A DNA stretch of 64,000 nt from Desulfobacula toluolica Tol2 (GCF_000307105.1 NC_018645.1:942578-1006577); one strand, 5' to 3'. Counted from the stretch's first letter, positions 18,979 through 25,990 are shown. Notes: a model not told the origin generated them from the letters alone. Numbers and translations: made by a program.

Positions 18979-19007
18979 GGGGTCAGGCTTGGCTTATTGG
19001 CTTATTG
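18979..19007 (+). repeat. 29-bp array repeat, copy 2
   Basis: Full-length copy between the lysozyme start and a truncated Rpn 3' end. A degraded copy (GGGTTCAGGCTTG) at 18559-18572 separates the lysozyme from the Rpn gene on its left. Confidence 0.95.
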
Positions 19008-19028
19008 ATGGATAAAGTATTTGAGGAA

Positions 19029-19277
19029 TCAGTGGTTATTTTCCAAATCAAGAAGATGCAAAGGAATTTCCACTTTTTCATTATTCAGTATTTTTTTAAC
19101 CAGGGTTATATCCAGGTTAACAATTTTAGCGATCGTTTCCACAGGAAATCCTTGTTTTTTTGCATTTTGGACCAGGGAAAATATCATTTTATTACTGGCC
19201 TCCTGCCTTCCTTCCTGTCTGCCTTCTTGTCTGCCTTCCTGCCTGCCTATTCTTTCAGCATTTGTAATATAAGGCAT
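19029..19277 (-). pseudogene. Rpn-family C-terminal fragment
   Basis: The frame gives 82 aa that match the last part of the Rpn proteins at 20553 and 29347, from MPYITNAERIG through three RQEG units and RQEA to DLENNH. The nuclease domain is absent; it ends where the antitoxin gene at 19284 begins. It could still be translated from its own ATG as a C-terminal-only peptide, but no Shine-Dalgarno is evident. I regard it as a recombination remnant. Confidence 0.75.
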
Positions 19278-19283
19278 GTTTTT

Positions 19284-19538
19284 CTACTTAAAAATATCTT
19301 CAAAAGTATGCCATTGGGAGGTGCCATTACGAAGATTGGATTGCACATCAAGCAGTGCTTTAGAAAAATCGGGGTTAGAGAGGATGATCTCCATACTGTC
19401 TCCCTGGGCATGCCTCTTGAGTGCCAGAACAAATTGCGTCATCACATCTGCTACTGTGGTGCGGTTTTCTTGAACATATACCTTTACAAAATCTGCCAGA
19501 TCCTGGTCAATACTGATATTTAAACGTGTTTTGGGCAT
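19284..19538 (-). CDS. RHH-type antitoxin, orphan copy
   Basis: The 84-aa protein starts MPKTRLNISIDQDLADFVKVY, a ribbon-helix-helix DNA-binding N-terminus, and ends QWHTFEDIFK. The ATG at 19536-19538 has AGGAG 7 nt upstream; upstream in-frame Met codons lack this. It is about 93% identical to the antitoxin at 34438-34695, which is followed by a RelE-like toxin. Here the toxin is missing and an Rpn fragment follows instead. It may cross-neutralise the other toxin. Confidence 0.75.
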   Translation of the reverse strand: MPKTRLNISIDQDLADFVKVYVQENRTTVADVMTQFVLALKRHAQGDSMEIILSNPDFSKALLDVQSNLRNGTSQWHTFEDIFK

Positions 19539-19603
19539 GGTGGCTCTCCTTGTTTCATTGTTCCTAATATACACCCATGAGGAACAGTAGTCAAGCAGAG
19601 GCT

Positions 19604-19632
19604 GGGGTCAGGCTTGGCTTGTTGGCTTATTG
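19604..19632 (+). repeat. 29-bp array repeat, copy 3
   Basis: Full copy (GTT variant). It joins directly to a Y1-transposase 3'-end relic on its right, so two repeat types meet here. Confidence 0.95.
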
Positions 19633-19745
19633 GGCAAGCAGGGTCTGACCTCGCTAACCTTTTGTTATTATAATTAATTTGTTTTAAAAAAGTCCAAATT
19701 TATCTCTTAAACCCCACTTTTTGGGGGCAAAAACAGCAGTTTAAG
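19633..19745 (-). repeat. Y1-transposase 3'-end relic (type B repeat)
   Basis: The stretch begins AAGCAGGGTCTGACC and continues about 110 bp. It is nearly identical to 24835-24950 and 26053-26160. It is a diverged version of the last 25 or so codons of the intact Y1 transposase: in minus-strand reading a KVGFKR...IWTFL-like tail corresponds to KWALRGENAVFW. It is non-coding here because of stops. Confidence 0.6.
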
Positions 19746-19747
19746 CA

Positions 19748-19996
19748 TCAAGTTCGCTCATCATCTTCACAAGGGTTCTGGCCCGTTGTCCCACCTGGGT
19801 GTACCAGCGGGAGTCTTTCATCTCTGCGGCTGCCTGGATGAAATTTTGGTTTTTTACGGCGGTGATCATTTTTTTGGTTTCGACCAATGCCGATGGTCAG
19901 CTTGCCGGCCGGGCAATGGTAGGGTTTCAGTCTCAGGCCTTCGTGCTTTGTCAACTGCTCCGTCAGCTTCTCATGAAAATCTTTTTCAGTGTTCAT
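19748..19996 (-). pseudogene. GH24 lysozyme, internal deletion
   Basis: The first about 40 residues match the intact lysozymes, with KHEGLRLKPYHCPAGKLTIG. The frame then shifts after IGIGRN. The nucleotide sequence jumps from the region after the catalytic site to the last third of the intact gene (25070 equivalent), skipping roughly 170 bp, and the remaining 3' portion is read out of frame. The product would not fold as a lysozyme. Confidence 0.85.
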
Positions 19997-20013
19997 GGGT
20001 TGCTCCTGTGGGG

Positions 20014-20502
20014 TCAGGGATGAGTTCCGGGGTGTTTTGTTTGCGGTTGCTGCGCCAGGCCCACCATCCGGGCCACGGTCAGGGTGGCCCAGCCCAGTGT
20101 ATCAATGACAGCCATGCCGTTCACCGCTTTGCCCACATCCTTGAAAATGGTGTCCCAGAAGTGTTGGCCCTGGCCTTTGCCGTATTTGTAAATGGTGCCG
20201 TCGGCTTCCCAGGCCCAGAGATAGTCGTAGCGATACCCGAAATCGTGGATCAACCCGGGAATCAGCAGCAGGCCGATGGGTGAGAGTACGCCCCATAAAG
20301 GCCTGGGTATGGAGGCCCCGTCAAACAGAAAACCCCTGGGGATGATGATGCGCGGGCCGCTGTTGGGCAGGGAGTATTCCCAGTTTTCCATGACTTCCCA
20401 CTGCCGCACCGTGGTTACCCAGCGCCATAGGCGCTTTGCTACACCACACCCTTTGGTGTCGATGGGGCAAGGTCTAAGTATTGGCATTTGGTGTATTTTT
20501 AT
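20014..20502 (-). pseudogene. DUF1353 gene, decayed copy
   Basis: This is a near-identical copy of 16980-17495. The start codon is changed from ATG to ATA (20500-20502), leaving an internal ATG five codons in. An extra G in the CCGGGCC run near 20070 shifts the frame, so the C-terminus reads ARMVGLAQQ instead of AGWWVWRSN. Both changes together indicate loss of function. The same 29-bp repeat sits immediately upstream, as in the other copy. Confidence 0.85.
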
Positions 20503-20531
20503 GGGGTCAGGCTTGGCTTATTGGCTTATTG
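20503..20531 (+). repeat. 29-bp array repeat, copy 4
   Basis: Full copy (ATT variant) between the decayed DUF1353 gene and an Rpn gene, the same neighbours as copy 1. Confidence 0.95.
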
Positions 20532-20552
20532 GCGGATGAAGTATTTGGGAAA

Positions 20553-21527
20553 TCAGTGGTTATTTTCCAAATCAAGAAGATGCAAAGGAATTTCCACTTT
20601 TTCATTATTCAGTATTTTTTTAACCAGGGTTATATCCAGGTTAACAATTTTAGCGATCGTTTCCACAGGAAATCCTTGTTTTTTTGCGTTTTGGACCAGG
20701 GAAAATATCATTTTATTACCGGCCTCCTGTCTGCCTTCCTGTCTGCCTTCTTGTCTGCCTTCTTGTCTGCCTTCCTGCCTGCCTATTCTTTCAGCATTTG
20801 TAATATAAGGCATGTTTTTCTCCTTTTCATATTCTTTCAGATCTTCAAGAAAACGTTTTTCAAGCGCTTCGGGCAAAGTCAAGACCCAGTCGATAAAACT
20901 ATACAGATTTAAAACCCCTGTTTTCGAATATCCTTTTTCGTATAAAAGCTTTGTCAGCTCTATTTTCCACTGCTTTCTCAATGAGTGGTCTTTTTTTGTT
21001 TCAAGCGCTTTTAAATGCGCCATTACCACTATGGCAAAAGGGTTATCCTGTCTCTTAAGATAAGCCCATTTGTCTTTATAATCAAGGAGTTTCGTTTTCA
21101 GGTAGTTCAGACTCATGGTGGAACCCCACATCCCGTATTGAAATTGGACAGGACGCCAGGAGGGAGAATCATCCGCCAGAATAGCCACACTGGTTACCGG
21201 TATTTTATACCTGTCATAAATTCGATAATTGTACACAAACATTCGTTCTGGAAAATCCAGGTTTCGTTGGGACTGTACCTCTATATGAATCAATATCCAT
21301 TTTTTGGAATTATTTTTAAGGGTTACTTCTATGAGCTTATCAGTATGTTTTTGACCAACAACGGAATTTTTTGTCAGCTTCTGCAATTCTTTATCAAGAA
21401 ATTTGATCTCTGTGCCCCAATCAATGTCTTTTTCCGATCCGGGAACAAAAAATTCCATGAACTGAGGGAAAAAAAATTCTATGATCTCTTTCCAGGGCGT
21501 GTCGTATGTTTGATTTTTTTTGTTCAT
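20553..21527 (-). CDS. Rpn-family PD-(D/E)XK nuclease
   Basis: The 324-aa protein has WILIHIEVQSQRN near residue 78, the ExQ form of the PD-(D/E)XK active site seen in Rpn/transposase_31-like proteins, and FVYNYRIYDRY just after. Near residue 250 there are four RQEG units then RQEA, encoded by a 12-bp tandem repeat, and a C-terminal module from NKMIFSLVQNAKKQG to DLENNH. Rpn proteins are known to promote recombination; a role here is inferred. A second almost identical gene is at 29347-30333 with a different repeat count. Confidence 0.85.
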   Translation of the reverse strand: MNKKNQTYDTPWKEIIEFFFPQFMEFFVPGSEKDIDWGTEIKFLDKELQKLTKNSVVGQKHTDKLIEVTLKNNSKKWILIHIEVQSQRNLDFPERMFVYNYRIYDRYKIPVTSVAILADDSPSWRPVQFQYGMWGSTMSLNYLKTKLLDYKDKWAYLKRQDNPFAIVVMAHLKALETKKDHSLRKQWKIELTKLLYEKGYSKTGVLNLYSFIDWVLTLPEALEKRFLEDLKEYEKEKNMPYITNAERIGRQEGRQEGRQEGRQEGRQEAGNKMIFSLVQNAKKQGFPVETIAKIVNLDITLVKKILNNEKVEIPLHLLDLENNH

Positions 21528-21560
21528 GTTTTGGGTACTGGGTACTGGGTCAAAGCCGTT

Positions 21561-21589
21561 GGGGTCAGGCTTGGCTTGTTGGCTTATTG
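21561..21589 (+). repeat. 29-bp array repeat, copy 5
   Basis: Full copy (GTT variant) between the Rpn gene and the hicA stop. It starts a block of about 590 bp that recurs at 28746-29333. Confidence 0.95.
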
Positions 21590-21647
21590 ATGTTTTGCAA
21601 AGTCGCTATATGGCAGAAGTAAATCAAAAAAAGGGTTAACCCGTTAC

Positions 21648-21872
21648 TTACATCAGCTTTAAAAGATCGTCCCGTGACAATTCACAATCACGAAGAATTT
21701 TTGTCAGCAATCCTGGACCAATTGTTTCTCCTGAATGTACAGGAATAACGGTTGACCGGCCATCAACATGCCTTAAAAAATGATGGCTTCCTTTAATTCT
21801 GATAACAGAAAATTTTATTGCCTTGAGCACTTTAATGAGCTGTTTGCCCTGTAATGATGGAGATTGTGTCAT
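21648..21872 (-). CDS. hicA: HicA mRNA-interferase toxin
   Basis: The 74-aa protein has the HicA dsRBD-like fold: QLIKVLKAIKFSVIRIKGSH near residues 11-30 with the catalytic His in GSHHFLRH, then VIPVHSGETIGPG. HicA toxins cleave mRNA; HicB neutralises them. The start overlaps the hicB stop by 4 bp (ATGA), so the antitoxin is translated first. It differs from the second copy (28833-29057) at two residues (STVIP versus STFIP, TKILRD versus TKSLRD). Confidence 0.92.
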   Translation of the reverse strand: MTQSPSLQGKQLIKVLKAIKFSVIRIKGSHHFLRHVDGRSTVIPVHSGETIGPGLLTKILRDCELSRDDLLKLM

Positions 21873-22078
21873 ATAGGAACCGAAATTCTTTGAAATCCGA
21901 TAAATTGATTGGGAATATCAATTTCATTAACTTCCACACACAATACAATAGCTTCCTTAATACGGTCTAATAAAACATCCATAGATTTTGCTTGTGTATG
22001 ACAGCCTTTTAACTCTGGGACACTAGCGACATAAAAGCCCTTATTGTCCTGCTCAATTATGACATTAAATGTTCTCAT
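21869..22078 (-). CDS. hicB: HicB antitoxin
   Basis: The 69-aa protein has the partial RNase H-like HicB fold: FNVIIEQDNKGFYVASVPEL then GCHTQAKSMDVLLDRIKEAI. It lacks the extra C-terminal DNA-binding domain of longer HicBs. GAGG is located 9 nt before the ATG, so this cassette keeps its own ribosome-binding site. The protein is identical to that at 29054-29263, which means either copy could silence either toxin. Confidence 0.92.
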   Translation of the reverse strand: MRTFNVIIEQDNKGFYVASVPELKGCHTQAKSMDVLLDRIKEAIVLCVEVNEIDIPNQFIGFQRISVPI

Positions 22079-22111
22079 AGTTTTGGTCCTCTATATTTAA
22101 ACTGATCTATT

Positions 22112-22140
22112 GGGGTCAGGCTTGGCTTGTTGGCTTATTG
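22112..22140 (+). repeat. 29-bp array repeat, copy 6
   Basis: Full copy (GTT variant) 34 bp upstream of hicB. On its right is a roughly 55-bp scrap of the Rpn 3' end (to 22195) and then GGGTCTGACCC. Confidence 0.95.
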
Positions 22141-22199
22141 GCGGATAAAGTATTCAGGAAATCAGTGGTTATTCTCCGAATCAAGAAGATGCACTTTGA

Positions 22200-22398
22200 T
22201 GGGGTCTGACCCAGCTAAGTATTTGATGTTAAGGGCGAATCGTTCCAAAACACTGCGTTTTCACCCCTTAGAGTCCAGTTTTCAGGGGTATAATCAGCAT
22301 CGTAAGCAGTTTGGGATTCACTAATTGCATAATTTTGGGAATTATCATTTTCCCTGGAACTTGAATCATTATATCCGCAAAATTCCCAGTCGATAAAA
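22200..22398 (-). pseudogene. Chimeric Y1-transposase C-terminal relic
   Basis: Reading the minus strand, the frame gives LYSFIDW, then EFCGYN joined directly to DSSSRENDN, then YDADYTPENW and RGENAVFWND. The last parts match the intact Y1 transposase (30804-31676) with about 90 residues deleted between FCGYN and DSSSR. The LYSFIDW part matches the Rpn proteins over 21 identical bases (CCCAGTCGATAAAACTATAC plus A). So this is a three-way junction relic. A GGGTCTGACCC motif lies just past the stop. Confidence 0.75.
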
Positions 22399-22689
22399 CT
22401 ATACAAATGTTCTTGATGCAAGCCATTTTTTAAAAGAAGATTGGCTTTCACCCGAAGGTCGGCCTGCAAGAATTCCTTCAATGCTTATGTCTTCGTCAAT
22501 AGATTCCCAGTGTATACCATTTCCTTTTCCTATCAGCCTCCAATTCTTTCTTTCTTTCTCTGATGCATGTAATAACCTGGGATACCATGCTGTTGGAACA
22601 GATACAGTTCTACCGTCGTCAAGCTCCACGACCAGGCTGTCATTGGTAACAATGACGTTATTGGCATTAAGTGACTCTATTTTAATCAT
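22399..22689 (-). CDS. DUF2442 domain protein
   Basis: The 96-aa protein reads MIKIESLNANNVIVTNDSL, then VELDDGRTVSVPTAWYPRLL and NWRLIGKGNGIHW, the DUF2442 signature. Family function is unknown, but DUF2442 genes are usually coupled to DUF4160 or HicB-like partners in toxin-antitoxin-like pairs. Its ATG overlaps the end of the upstream small gene by 8 bp (ATGATTAA), so translation is coupled. The coding sequence contains four TTCT units (plus strand, 22544-22559); the homologous copy at 28328-28678 has five and is frameshifted. Confidence 0.8.
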   Translation of the reverse strand: MIKIESLNANNVIVTNDSLVVELDDGRTVSVPTAWYPRLLHASEKERKNWRLIGKGNGIHWESIDEDISIEGILAGRPSGESQSSFKKWLASRTFV

Positions 22690-22855
22690 TTTTCATCTCT
22701 TTATATGCAAGGACCATCTCAGAAAGTGCATCCCTGAGCATGAAACGACACTCTTCAAGATTTTTCCCTTCTGTTATTACTTCCGGCCATTCTATGAGTT
22801 GCCCCATGTAACCCTTCTCAAGTTTTGTATATTTAGCAGTATAACTCATAAACAT
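22682..22855 (-). CDS. Small HicB-like antitoxin
   Basis: This 57-aa gene is read from the ATG at 22853-22855, with GGA 7 nt upstream. It reads MFMSYTAKYTKLEKGYMGQL, then EWPEVITEGKNLEECRFML, and ends EMKND. The pattern of a short strand, GYxGQLxEWPEVxTEG, and a helix resembles HicB-type antitoxins. The stop overlaps the DUF2442 start. Upstream, at 22879-22892, TTGACCATGGACAA is a near-perfect inverted repeat that could be an operator. The promoter region and first codons are duplicated at 35350-35488. Confidence 0.75.
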   Translation of the reverse strand: MFMSYTAKYTKLEKGYMGQLIEWPEVITEGKNLEECRFMLRDALSEMVLAYKEMKND

Positions 22856-22943
22856 GATAATGTCCTTTCTTGATAAAATTGACCATGGACAATATTACAT
22901 CATTTTTCATTTATTGTACAGATTTTAGCCCTGGGGTGGCTCT

Positions 22944-22972
22944 GGGGTCAGGCTTGGCTTATTGGCTTATTG
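22944..22972 (+). repeat. 29-bp array repeat, copy 7
   Basis: Full copy (ATT variant), preceded by TGGCTCTGGGG. The preceding about 110 bp plus this repeat recur at 35350-35488. Confidence 0.95.
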
Positions 22973-22987
22973 TGAGGGGGCAAGGGT

Positions 22988-24247
22988 TCACAACCCCAGT
23001 GCCCGGGCAAGGGCATTGCGGGCGCTGTCTTCCCCATGGACCAGCCGGATTTCCCTGGGTGGGCAGGGCATGGATTTCACCCAGTTGACCAGCATGGTTT
23101 GATCCGCATGGGCGGAGTAACCGGTAAGGGTATGGATGCCTGCTTTGACCGGTGTTTGTTTTTCAATCATTCGCCTTCCAGGAGTGCCCTTTGCCTGGTA
23201 TCCCACAAAAAATATGTCGTTTGCCGGATCATCCAGCCCGTGTTCCAGGTGATCTACGATGCGTCCGCCCGTACACATGCCGGAACCTGCAATGATTACG
23301 GCAGGGCCGTTGATGTCCATCAGTTTTTTATGATCCCGGTATTTTTCCACGGCATACAGATTTTTAAAATCAATGGGGTGGTCGCCCCTTGCCTTGAGAA
23401 CTTTTGCCTCTTTATCCCAGAACGCTTCAAGATCTGAATAAATTTTTGTAATTTTAAGCCCAAGGGGGGAATCTATAAACACGGGAACCGTTATTTTGAT
23501 CCTGTCCAGTTCATAAATCAGCTCCTGGGTTCTGCCAAGGGAAAACGCGGGGATATATACAATGCCGTTGTCGGCAAGGGCTTTATGGAGCAGCGTTTCC
23601 AACGCCTTGAACCTGTCTTTTCTGCCAGTGTGGTTTCGATCGCCATAGGTGGATTCCAGAATGAGAAGATCACAGGCCTCGGGCGGATCAGGGTCCGGCA
23701 GTATGGGGGTGTCCGTGCAGCCAAGGTCTCCTGAGAAAATTACTCGATAGTTATTGGACGGATGTTCGGGAAACGTGAACAGGATAAAGCAGGACCCCAG
23801 GATATGCCCGGCATTGCCCAGCTTGAAGGTGATTTCCTGTTTAAGGGAAAAGGTTTCATGAAGTTCAAACCCCCATGACAGGTCATCGATAATGTTTTCC
23901 AGGCGATGGATCTCTTTGTCTGATCTGTTGGAAAAAGACAGGGCGTCATGGAGCATGGGGATCAACAGGGCTTTAGTGGCGTGGGTGCAGATGATTTCGC
24001 CTTGGAACCCGGCATCAATCAGGTCGGGCACCCTGCCGATGTGGTCGATGTGGGCATGGGTTAAAAACAGGTAATCAATGTTTTCAGGTTGAACCGGAAA
24101 CCGGTCAAGGGGTAGTTCCGGGTCATGGCCATAGGCCTTGCCGCAGTCCACAAGGATGTTGATACCGCCAGCGGAACCCGGTCGGGTCTGCACCAGATGG
24201 CAGGAGCCTGTGACACAGTTTTTTGCTCCTATGTGTGTGAGTCTCAT
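22988..24247 (-). CDS. MBL-fold beta-CASP hydrolase (RNA-processing type)
   Basis: The product is about 419 aa. THAHIDHIG (HxHxDH) lies near residue 65, GNAGHILGS near 145, SGDLG near 170, ESTYGDR near 198, GMCTGGR near 335 and YSAHADQ near 385. These are the metal-binding and beta-CASP motifs of the CPSF/Ysh1-like bacterial nucleases. The ATG at 24245-24247 gives MRLTHIGAKN; a TTG 27 bases upstream is less likely. A truncated copy of the 5' end is at 32522-32817. The rightmost array repeat (copy 8) is 133 bp upstream. Confidence 0.88.
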   Translation of the reverse strand: MRLTHIGAKNCVTGSCHLVQTRPGSAGGINILVDCGKAYGHDPELPLDRFPVQPENIDYLFLTHAHIDHIGRVPDLIDAGFQGEIICTHATKALLIPMLHDALSFSNRSDKEIHRLENIIDDLSWGFELHETFSLKQEITFKLGNAGHILGSCFILFTFPEHPSNNYRVIFSGDLGCTDTPILPDPDPPEACDLLILESTYGDRNHTGRKDRFKALETLLHKALADNGIVYIPAFSLGRTQELIYELDRIKITVPVFIDSPLGLKITKIYSDLEAFWDKEAKVLKARGDHPIDFKNLYAVEKYRDHKKLMDINGPAVIIAGSGMCTGGRIVDHLEHGLDDPANDIFFVGYQAKGTPGRRMIEKQTPVKAGIHTLTGYSAHADQTMLVNWVKSMPCPPREIRLVHGEDSARNALARALGL

Positions 24248-24379
24248 GATTGGGTTTTGGAAGGTCGATCCCAATGTTTATTATGTGATAGGAGTATATT
24301 TTTCATAATATGATATATTGTAAAAGTTAATTTTGCATATCATAGTACGAAATACTGTGTGCGTCAAGTCCATCATCAT

Positions 24380-24408
24380 GGGGTCAGGCTTGGCTTGTTG
24401 GCTTATTG
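24380..24408 (+). repeat. 29-bp array repeat, copy 8
   Basis: Full copy (GTT variant). It starts a block of about 440 bp, including an Rpn 3' scrap and hepT, that is repeated at 31721-32175. Confidence 0.95.
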
Positions 24409-24473
24409 GCGGATAAAGTATTTGGGAGATCAGTGGTTATTTTCCAAATCCAGATAAGTTTTGGGCCTGGCTT

Positions 24474-24809
24474 TCAGGCTTCAAAAGCTTGAAGTTTTTC
24501 CATTAAGACAGGCAAATCTTTCTTAATGGTATTCCACAGCACATCATTATCAACGCCGAAATATTCATGGATAAGAATATTTCGCATTCCTTTCATCTGA
24601 TACCAGGGAATATCTACATACAAATCCTGGATTTCCTGAGGTACATTCGCAGCAGCTTCTCCTATTATTTCAAGATTTCTAATAACAGCATCAATTGTCT
24701 TCTGATCTTTCATCCAGCCATCGTAATTTAAATCCTTCACATAATGGAATATTCGATCCAATGCTTCGATGATGTCTTCAATTCGAAATTTCCAACTTCT
24801 AGGCGACAT
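24474..24809 (-). CDS. hepT: HepT-like HEPN ribonuclease toxin, orphan
   Basis: The 111-aa protein has the HEPN signature RNILIHEYFG (R-x4-H-x-Y) near residue 80 and VIRNLEIIGEAAANVP near residue 48. HepT toxins cleave RNA and are silenced by MntA nucleotidyltransferases that AMPylate the motif Tyr. Here only the last few codons of mntA remain upstream: identity with the complete pair (31815-32439) stops at about 24834, where a Y1-transposase relic begins. The protein differs from the paired copy only at residue 3 (Pro for His). Confidence 0.88.
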   Translation of the reverse strand: MSPRSWKFRIEDIIEALDRIFHYVKDLNYDGWMKDQKTIDAVIRNLEIIGEAAANVPQEIQDLYVDIPWYQMKGMRNILIHEYFGVDNDVLWNTIKKDLPVLMEKLQAFEA

Positions 24810-24834
24810 GCACAGCATCCCTTAAAATAGAATC

Positions 24835-24950
24835 ACCAAGCAGGGTCTGACCTCGCTAACCTTTTGTTATTATAATTAATTTGTTTTAAAAAGGTCCAAA
24901 TTTATCTCTTAAACCCCACTTTTTGGTGGCAAAAACAGCAGTTTAAGCAT
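24835..24950 (-). repeat. Y1-transposase 3'-end relic (type B repeat)
   Basis: It is almost identical to 19633-19745, beginning CAAGCAGGGTCTGACC and running to the lysozyme stop region. It replaces the mntA gene found upstream of the other hepT copy. The adjoining lysozyme is intact here and deleted at 19748. Confidence 0.6.
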
Positions 24951-25359
24951 CAGGTTCACTCATCATCTTCACAAGGGTTCTGGCCCGTTGTCCCACCTGG
25001 GTGTACCAGCGGGAGTCTTTCATCTCTGCGGCTGCCTGGATGAAATTTTGGTTTTTTACGGCGGTGATCATTTTTTTGAAGTGTCGGAATCGGTTGGGTC
25101 CCAGGTTAAACCGCATATCCACCAGAACCCGGCGAACGGGTTCCGGCAGTAGATCAAAGGCCTGGAAGATGGTTTTTAGATCTTGAATGCACTCCTGAAT
25201 ATCATTTTTAAGCAGCATCAGTGCTTCTTTTTCCGTGATGCCTTTGTCCTCAAGATTTCTGCCGACCCCGATGGTGAACTTGCCGGCAGGGCAATGGTAT
25301 GGCTTTAATCTCAGGCCTTCGTGTTTTATCAACTGATCGGCTATTTTTTTATGATTCAT
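24943..25359 (-). CDS. GH24 phage-type lysozyme
   Basis: The 138-aa protein is about 85% identical to the one at 18563-18973. The active-site stretch KHEGLRLKPYHCPAGKFTIG again has Cys in the position of T4 lysozyme D20. LTL is replaced by FTI near residue 28. QVGQRARTLVKMMSEPDA forms the C-terminus. No signal sequence is seen. A shortened array repeat (25364-25388) lies just upstream of the ATG. Confidence 0.85.
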   Translation of the reverse strand: MNHKKIADQLIKHEGLRLKPYHCPAGKFTIGVGRNLEDKGITEKEALMLLKNDIQECIQDLKTIFQAFDLLPEPVRRVLVDMRFNLGPNRFRHFKKMITAVKNQNFIQAAAEMKDSRWYTQVGQRARTLVKMMSEPDA

Positions 25360-25363
25360 GTTA

Positions 25364-25388
25364 TGGGTCTTGGCTTGTTGGCTTATTG
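25364..25388 (+). repeat. 29-bp array repeat, shortened copy
   Basis: It reads ATGGGTCTTGGCTTGTTGGC then TTATTG, missing the CAGG of the standard copy. Confidence 0.8.
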
Positions 25389-25390
25389 AA

Positions 25391-25678
25391 TTAGTTAATG
25401 TATCCCCATTTTTTAAATTGATCTTGTAGATTTGGTATATTTTTAAATGCCTGAAAATATAGATATTCAGGTGCTAAATCTGCGCCATTAGGCCATACAA
25501 TTGTATCTAATTCGTGATCAATTTTAAATTGTGAAAATATTTTTTTATTTTTTAAAGGATCAAAAACAGTTCCTTGTAAAGATTGACTCAAATCGACTAT
25601 TCCCTTTTTCCCGTCATTAAATGAAACTTCGATACGATAATTTTCTAAATATTTGGCATCGGTAACATGTAAAATCAT
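25391..25678 (-). CDS. DUF2442 domain protein
   Basis: The 95-aa protein begins MILHVTDAKYLENYRIEVSF and has DLSQSLQGTVFDPLKN, the longer DUF2442 form with a C-terminal PEYLYFQAF region. I place the start at the ATG at 25676-25678, 4 bp after the DUF4160 stop; the longer frame overlaps that gene. The pair DUF4160-DUF2442 is a recurrent two-gene unit thought to be toxin-antitoxin-like, though not biochemically proven as far as I know. Confidence 0.8.
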   Translation of the reverse strand: MILHVTDAKYLENYRIEVSFNDGKKGIVDLSQSLQGTVFDPLKNKKIFSQFKIDHELDTIVWPNGADLAPEYLYFQAFKNIPNLQDQFKKWGYIN

Positions 25679-25682
25679 TTTT

Positions 25683-25940
25683 TTACTCCAATGGTTCGAT
25701 TTGTTTAGGCATTTCCTTATTTCGACACAATTCCCAATTTTCAGACAATGCATCTTTATGTATTTCATACCATTCAAGTAATAATTTTAAAGCTCTTCGA
25801 GGAAATTTTCCCTCAATAACCCCGGTTTCAATATTCACAGTTATTTCATATTCTCCATACTTCGCATGAAAATGAGGTGGCAAATGATCATTCCAATACA
25901 TTGAAATTATGATTCCGAGAAATCTGCTGATCACTGGCAT
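25683..25940 (-). CDS. DUF4160 domain protein
   Basis: The 85-aa protein reads MPVISRFLGIIISMYWNDH, LPPHFHAKYGEYE and ALKLLLEWYEIHKDAL, the DUF4160 signature including the conserved HFHAKYG. It is the upstream partner of DUF2442. A degraded DUF4160 tail also precedes the DUF2442 pseudogene at 28670-28745. Confidence 0.85.
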   Translation of the reverse strand: MPVISRFLGIIISMYWNDHLPPHFHAKYGEYEITVNIETGVIEGKFPRRALKLLLEWYEIHKDALSENWELCRNKEMPKQIEPLE

Positions 25941-25966
25941 TTTGTGGGTCCTTACTTTGGTACTTT

Positions 25967-25990
25967 GGGGTCAGGCTTGGCTTATTGGCG
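25967..25990 (+). repeat. 29-bp array repeat, one 8-mer unit shorter
   Basis: GGGGTCAGGCTTGGCTTATT is followed directly by GGCGGATAAAG, so one GGCTTATT unit is missing. A scrap of Rpn 3' end follows to about 26037, leading to a type B relic. Confidence 0.85.

Noticed and set aside
16980-25359. Prophage, because of lysozymes and DUF1353
   Set aside because: No capsid, tail, terminase, integrase or holin genes, and the lysozymes are interspersed with toxin genes.
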